The notes under the pieces were generated by a model. That model was not told the DNA's origin and ran no database searches. It saw nothing but the letters and a program-made list of their open reading frames with translations. This document shows positions 29,339 through 33,063 of a stretch of DNA of 33,063 nt, piece by piece. Every line of letters starts with the position of its first letter. The stretch's first letter is position 1. The translations under genes were made by a program, and so were the position numbers. This DNA is from Candidatus Methanoperedens sp. BLZ2 (GTDB taxonomy: Archaea > Halobacteriota > Methanosarcinia > Methanosarcinales > Methanoperedenaceae): the NCBI RefSeq assembly GCF_002487355.1, contig NZ_NTMG01000049.1, forward strand, positions 1-33,063, written 5' to 3'.

Positions 29339-31522
29339 ATGGATAAGAAAGAGAAAACTGTAAATCTCAAGGTCATTGAAGCAAAATCCTACGATGCAGG
29401 ACGCGGTATTGCCAGGATCGATCCTGAAGTGGCTTATGAACTGGGGTTGCAGACAGGCGATGTCATAGGTATTGAGGGCACTAAGAGGACGGCTGCACTT
29501 GTATGGCCGGGTTATCCTGAGGACAGCAATTCGGGATTAATACGCATTGACGGAACAGTACGGAGAAATGCAGGAGTTAGTATCGATGACAGGGTACATA
29601 TCCGAAAAATTCATACTGCGCCTGCAGAAAAAATCCTGTTCTCACCCACACAGCCATTAAAGATACAGGGTGGGGAGGCATATCTTGCCCATAATCTTGA
29701 GGGACGCGTGATCACCCGCCATGATGTAGTTGAACTAAATATTATGGGCCGACGCGTTGACCTTGTGGTCGTGTCTATAAAACCAGTTTCTGATTCTGTG
29801 ATTATCAGCGGAAATACAATAATAGAGATCAGCGATAAGCCAGCTAAAGAGATGCCTTCTATTCCCAGGGTCTCGTATGAAGATATTGGCGGGCTGGGAG
29901 ATGAGGTAAGGAAAGTCAGGGAAATGATCGAACTTCCTTTGCGGCATCCTGAACTCTTTGAACGCCTCGGAGTAGAAGCGCCAAAAGGAGTTCTCCTTCA
30001 TGGTCCTCCTGGCACCGGGAAAACCATGCTTGCAAAAGCACTTGCCTCGGAAACAAATGCAAATTTCCTTACCCTTTCCGGGCCTGAAATAATGAGTAAA
30101 TTCTATGGCGAATCAGAAGAGAAGCTGAGGGATATATTCCAGCAGGCTGAGGAGAACGCGCCAAGCATCATATTAATTGATGAGATAGACAGCATCGCTC
30201 CCAAGAGAGAGGAAGTCACAGGAGAAGTGGAGCGGCGTGTTGTAGCACAGTTGCTTGCTGTAATGGATGGACTTAAAGCCCGCGGAAAGGTAGTGGTAAT
30301 CGGAGCCACGAACAGGCCCAATGCCCTTGACCCTGCACTTCGCCGCCCCGGGAGATTTGACCGCGAGATCGAGATCGGAGTCCCGAACAGGAAAGCCCGT
30401 TTCGAGATAATGCAGATACATACCAGGGGAATGCCTGTGGCTGATGATGTGAAACTTGACAGGATCGCAGACCTGACACATGGTTTTGTGGGTGCAGACC
30501 TTGCCGCCCTGACGCGCGAGGCTGCCATGAATGCTATCAGGCGCCTGCTTCCAGAGCTTGACCTTGAAGTACAGAGCATCCCCGCAAATATTCTTAACAG
30601 GTTGATCGTTACAGGAGAGGACTTTACAAATGCACTGCGGGAAATGACACCATCCGCGCTTCGTGAAGTATTCATTGAATCCCCTAATATCCACTGGAGC
30701 GATATTGGCGGGCTTCCTGATGCAAAACAGGAATTAAAGGAAGCTGTTGAATGGCCAATGAAATATCCGAATATATTCAAGCAGACCGGGGCAAGACCGC
30801 CAAAAGGGATACTGCTTTATGGCCCGCCTGGAACAGGAAAGACCCTGCTTGCAAAAGCGGTTGCTACCGAAAGCGAGGCAAATTTCATAAGCGTGAAAGG
30901 ACCGGAATTCATGAGCAAATGGGTCGGGGAAAGCGAAAAAGCCATCCGCGAAACATTCAGGAAAGCAAAGCAGGCAGCGCCATGTATCATTTTCTTTGAT
31001 GAGATCGATTCAATTGCCCAGATACGAGGCTCGGGTTCTGATTCCCATGTGACTGAGAGGGTTATCAGCCAGATGCTTTCTGAGATAGACGGGCTTGAAG
31101 AGATGCATAGCATTACTGTAATTGCAGCGACCAACAGGCCGGATATCATTGACCCTGCGCTTCTTCGGCCTGGGAGGATTGACCGCCTGATCTACATAAC
31201 GCCCCCTGACAGGAACTCAAGGCTTGAGATATTCAAAGTCCATACTGCCAGGACGCCACTTGATGGTGATGTTGACCTTGAAACGCTTTCGGATGATACT
31301 GAAGGTTTCACCGGGGCTGACATTGCATCAGTATGCAATGAGGCTACGATACTGGCTATCAGGGAATATGTGGTTTCAGGAAAACAAACAGATGATGAGT
31401 CTATAAAGCAATTAAAAGTGGGCTATCATAATTTCAGGGATGCCATGGTAAAAGTGAAACCCCATTCCAAGAAAGAACTGGAGAAATATACTAAGATATC
31501 TGAGAATTTCATATACCAGTAA
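29339..31522 (+). CDS. cdc48: Cdc48/VAT AAA+ ATPase
   Basis: A 727-residue Cdc48/VAT unfoldase. The N-domain (1-~175) has the double-psi barrel typical of the family ([19 protein letters not shown]). D1 has Walker A GPPGTGKT (222-229) and Walker B ILIDEID. D2 repeats it with GPPGTGKT near 495 and FFDEIDSIA near 555. Both lids and arginine-finger regions ([19 protein letters not shown]) are present. The last residues IYQ fit the hydrophobic-Tyr-X (HbYX) motif used to dock on the 20S proteasome. It is third in the heat-shock operon, 38 bases after hsp20. The 3' end exists again as a fossil at 19308-19390. Confidence 0.96.
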   Translation: MDKKEKTVNLKVIEAKSYDAGRGIARIDPEVAYELGLQTGDVIGIEGTKRTAALVWPGYPEDSNSGLIRIDGTVRRNAGVSIDDRVHIRKIHTAPAEKILFSPTQPLKIQGGEAYLAHNLEGRVITRHDVVELNIMGRRVDLVVVSIKPVSDSVIISGNTIIEISDKPAKEMPSIPRVSYEDIGGLGDEVRKVREMIELPLRHPELFERLGVEAPKGVLLHGPPGTGKTMLAKALASETNANFLTLSGPEIMSKFYGESEEKLRDIFQQAEENAPSIILIDEIDSIAPKREEVTGEVERRVVAQLLAVMDGLKARGKVVVIGATNRPNALDPALRRPGRFDREIEIGVPNRKARFEIMQIHTRGMPVADDVKLDRIADLTHGFVGADLAALTREAAMNAIRRLLPELDLEVQSIPANILNRLIVTGEDFTNALREMTPSALREVFIESPNIHWSDIGGLPDAKQELKEAVEWPMKYPNIFKQTGARPPKGILLYGPPGTGKTLLAKAVATESEANFISVKGPEFMSKWVGESEKAIRETFRKAKQAAPCIIFFDEIDSIAQIRGSGSDSHVTERVISQMLSEIDGLEEMHSITVIAATNRPDIIDPALLRPGRIDRLIYITPPDRNSRLEIFKVHTARTPLDGDVDLETLSDDTEGFTGADIASVCNEATILAIREYVVSGKQTDDESIKQLKVGYHNFRDAMVKVKPHSKKELEKYTKISENFIYQ

Positions 31523-31555
31523 AAAACTGGTATATGGAAATTTCTGCTTTTTTTT
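31507..31555 (+). terminator. terminator of the heat-shock operon
   Basis: ATATACCAGT (31511-31520) pairs with ACTGGTATAT (31526-31535), and the stem can be extended outward to about 14 bp. It is followed by a T-run at 31548-31555. The left arm overlaps the cdc48 stop codon. A decayed version, with a shorter T-run, lies at 19376-19419. Confidence 0.8.
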
Positions 31556-31606
31556 GTTTATCAAAAGTTATTTTAGTAAAGCGAATAATTATTGTAGTTG
31601 ATTATG
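31553..31606 (+). promoter_or_regulatory. conserved promoter of Lrp-like copy B
   Basis: This is the counterpart of 19419-19472, with a TATA-like GTTATTTTAG and the palindrome AATAATTATT. The high identity to the other copy, compared with more diverged coding DNA nearby, suggests that the control region is under selection in both. Confidence 0.5.
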
Positions 31607-32272
31607 ATGAATGGAATTACTACAGAAAGAATCAAGAAAATTGCTCAAATAATCTCCGAAGTCTCCCGTCTGGATGAAACTGATATGTTCATTCTTCTGG
31701 AATTGCTCCAGGACAGCAAAATGACCAATGCCGAACTTGCAAAAATAATGAATTTCAAGGACGGGAATTCAGTGGCGTATCACACGCGAACCATGCAGGA
31801 GGAGGGAATGATCGACCGTTATACAATTGTTCCGAACTGGAAGCGTGTTGGACTGCCAACTGAATTTATAATACTGGCAGAAGCGCAAAATGAAGAACAA
31901 CTGCTTGAGATTGAAAAAATACATGTTGTAATGACTGATGAATATGCATTGAAGAAGGGGGATATTACAGTAATTCCGACCATCTCAGGATGTGTGGTCC
32001 TGCAGAATGTTTATCACTGTTTTGGTGACAAGACTATGGCGATAATAGTCGGAAGGGCAACATCTGACCAGGATGCTGCGGTTTATAGTAAGAATTATCT
32101 TGTCAAAAGATACCCGAATATCAAAATAAGCCTGCTGATGAACAAATATAAAACAATAAGTGATTTCTTCATTGACAAAAATGCAATAAAAAAATTAAAA
32201 GAATTCTTCCAGATTGGTGAAGGAAACGATTCTACTGAGGTTTTGAAAGATTTGCATGATTTGCCTTTATAA
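31607..32272 (+). CDS. Lrp/AsnC-like regulator, copy B
   Basis: A 221-residue regulator, paralogous to copy A at 19473. The helix-turn-helix and the linker SKMTNAELAKIMNFKDGNS, then DRYTIVPNWKRVGLPTEF, are identical, which suggests the same DNA target. The sensor half differs more, and the C-terminus has about ten extra residues. The start is set by alignment with copy A; ATG 31604 is one codon earlier. It lies 84 bases after the cdc48 stop and terminator, on its own promoter, and converges with UbiA copy B. Confidence 0.8.
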   Translation: MNGITTERIKKIAQIISEVSRLDETDMFILLELLQDSKMTNAELAKIMNFKDGNSVAYHTRTMQEEGMIDRYTIVPNWKRVGLPTEFIILAEAQNEEQLLEIEKIHVVMTDEYALKKGDITVIPTISGCVVLQNVYHCFGDKTMAIIVGRATSDQDAAVYSKNYLVKRYPNIKISLLMNKYKTISDFFIDKNAIKKLKEFFQIGEGNDSTEVLKDLHDLPL

Positions 32273-32275
32273 TGA

Positions 32276-33063
32276 CTAAATAACCGTAGCAAAGAACATA
32301 CTGAAGTTGGGAACGGCCAATGCCATGGTCATCCAGTCTTTAAGCCTGTGACCTTGCGCAACTGGATTTCCCATAAGGATTTTAATACAGCCCGCAATTA
32401 ATATAATATAAATTATCGCAGCCATATAAAAATTCAGGTATCTGATCATTATGTATAATAGAGGGATTAGCGGCAGTATCGACAGGGCGCTGCATACTAT
32501 TGCAGCCCTTCGAATACCAAGTAAGAGCGGCAATGAATTGATATCTCCCGCCACATCCTTAAAATCCTTCATGAACGTCAGGGAGAATACAAGTATGAAT
32601 ATGTAGGCGGCAATCATCAAACTTTCTCTGCCAACAGGGGAATATATACTCCATATACCTATTGATTCAAGGGCGAAACATAATCCCATATTTGCCATTG
32701 CCATGCCGGGTTTATCCTTTAAACGGAATGAAGGGTGGGAGTACATGACCCCTCCCACAAAAATTCCTGCCAGAAGACATATAAAAAGAATAAAGCTCAG
32801 GTTAAATGAAATAATAAGCGCAGCCGAAATTAACAAAATCATGTATCTCCATGCATTTTTTTCTGATATCTGACCTGATGCTATCGCACCCTCTGGCTTG
32901 CAGATTTTATCTATTTCAACATCGTAAATATCGTTTATGATATCACATGCGCCGTGGATCAGTATTCCGGCGATGATCCCGATAGCTGCCCTGTAATCCC
33001 AGGTGCCAAGGACGGCGCATGTTACTGCTACTACAGAAAGGTCAACGATACTGCTTTTCAATT
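32276..33063 (-). CDS. UbiA-family prenyltransferase, copy B (partial)
   Basis: A membrane prenyltransferase, cut by the window edge: the first ~13 residues, judged by copy A, lie outside. Both Asp motifs NDIYDVEID and KDFKDVAGD are intact, and the sequence is roughly 70-75% identical to copy A by eye. The reading frame is open to the edge (LKSSIVDLS). As copy B sits at the locus with the intact cdc48, it is probably the parent gene. The two copies could attach different prenyl chains or act on different head groups (menaquinone, archaeal lipid), which the sequence cannot tell. Confidence 0.85.
   Translation of the reverse strand, partial: LKSSIVDLSVVAVTCAVLGTWDYRAAIGIIAGILIHGACDIINDIYDVEIDKICKPEGAIASGQISEKNAWRYMILLISAALIISFNLSFILFICLLAGIFVGGVMYSHPSFRLKDKPGMAMANMGLCFALESIGIWSIYSPVGRESLMIAAYIFILVFSLTFMKDFKDVAGDINSLPLLLGIRRAAIVCSALSILPLIPLLYIMIRYLNFYMAAIIYIILIAGCIKILMGNPVAQGHRLKDWMTMALAVPNFSMFFATVI

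Noticed and set aside
1-33063. Borg-type extrachromosomal element or phage/plasmid origin
   Set aside because: Genes lie in mixed orientation with housekeeping functions (aIF1, EndA, Cdc48, PurN), and there are no tandem repeat arrays, replication or capsid genes.
1-33063. CRISPR array or insertion sequence
   Set aside because: No regular repeat-spacer pattern and no transposase were seen. The 46-nt repeat has only two copies 6.6 kb apart.

Overview
The window reads as an archaeal chromosome segment from the Methanosarcinales, most likely an ANME-2d ('Candidatus Methanoperedens'-like) methanotroph or close relative. Archaeal evidence: F420-dependent methylene-H4MPT dehydrogenase (mtd), an internally duplicated tRNA-splicing endonuclease, aIF1, an Nre-family repair protein, a Cdc48/VAT ATPase, UbiA-type prenyltransferases and TATA-box promoters. 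The ANME-2d assignment is inference: it rests on two genes of the futalosine menaquinone route (mqnB, mqnD) occurring with mtd, because methanogenic Methanosarcina use methanophenazine. I saw no rRNA, tRNA, CRISPR array, transposase or phage gene.

Layout. 1-2.3 kb: two bacterial-looking hydrolases (membrane-anchored alpha/beta hydrolase; class C beta-lactamase-like esterase). 2.4-4.5 kb: nreA plus a radical SAM 'SplB-like' gene, closed by a clear terminator. 4.6-7.4 kb (minus): purN, glyA, folD, i.e. folate-linked C1 metabolism. 7.4-8.0 kb: two small Cys-rich proteins on opposite strands. 8.0-9.6 kb (minus): mqnB-mqnD. 9.6-11.8 kb: a promoter region full of TTGTGCAA-like sites, then a winged-helix protein, a ParA/MinD ATPase and a convergent KaiC-like protein with a ruined P-loop. 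11.8-14.6 kb: an MBL-fold hydrolase and a MoeA-substrate-binding-domain fusion. 14.6-18.4 kb: a secreted, possibly archaeosortase-processed protein, two paralogous small helical proteins, endA, a DUF192 protein and aIF1. 18.4-19.3 kb: mtd.

19.3-21.0 kb and 31.4-33.06 kb are two copies of one segment: the 3' tail of cdc48, then an Lrp-like regulator, then a convergent UbiA prenyltransferase. The second copy follows the intact cdc48. The first carries only a shortened fossil of the cdc48 tail, so it is probably the daughter copy.

21.1-27.9 kb is the most interesting stretch. A roughly 235-nt structured 5' leader looks like a translational switch. It precedes a small secreted PPC-like protein and an overlapping operon of a seven-bladed propeller protein, two duplicated ABC-2 permeases, a NEW3-repeat surface protein and an ABC ATPase. 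A 46-nt core of the leader recurs (44/46 identical) just after the last gene, so the operon is bracketed by direct repeats.

28.0-31.5 kb is a heat-shock operon (HSR1-like regulator, Hsp20, Cdc48). A perfect CTAAC-N5-GTTAG palindrome lies at the expected transcription start, matching the operator I recall for Archaeoglobus HSR1. All functions are assigned from motifs read by eye; no database search was possible.
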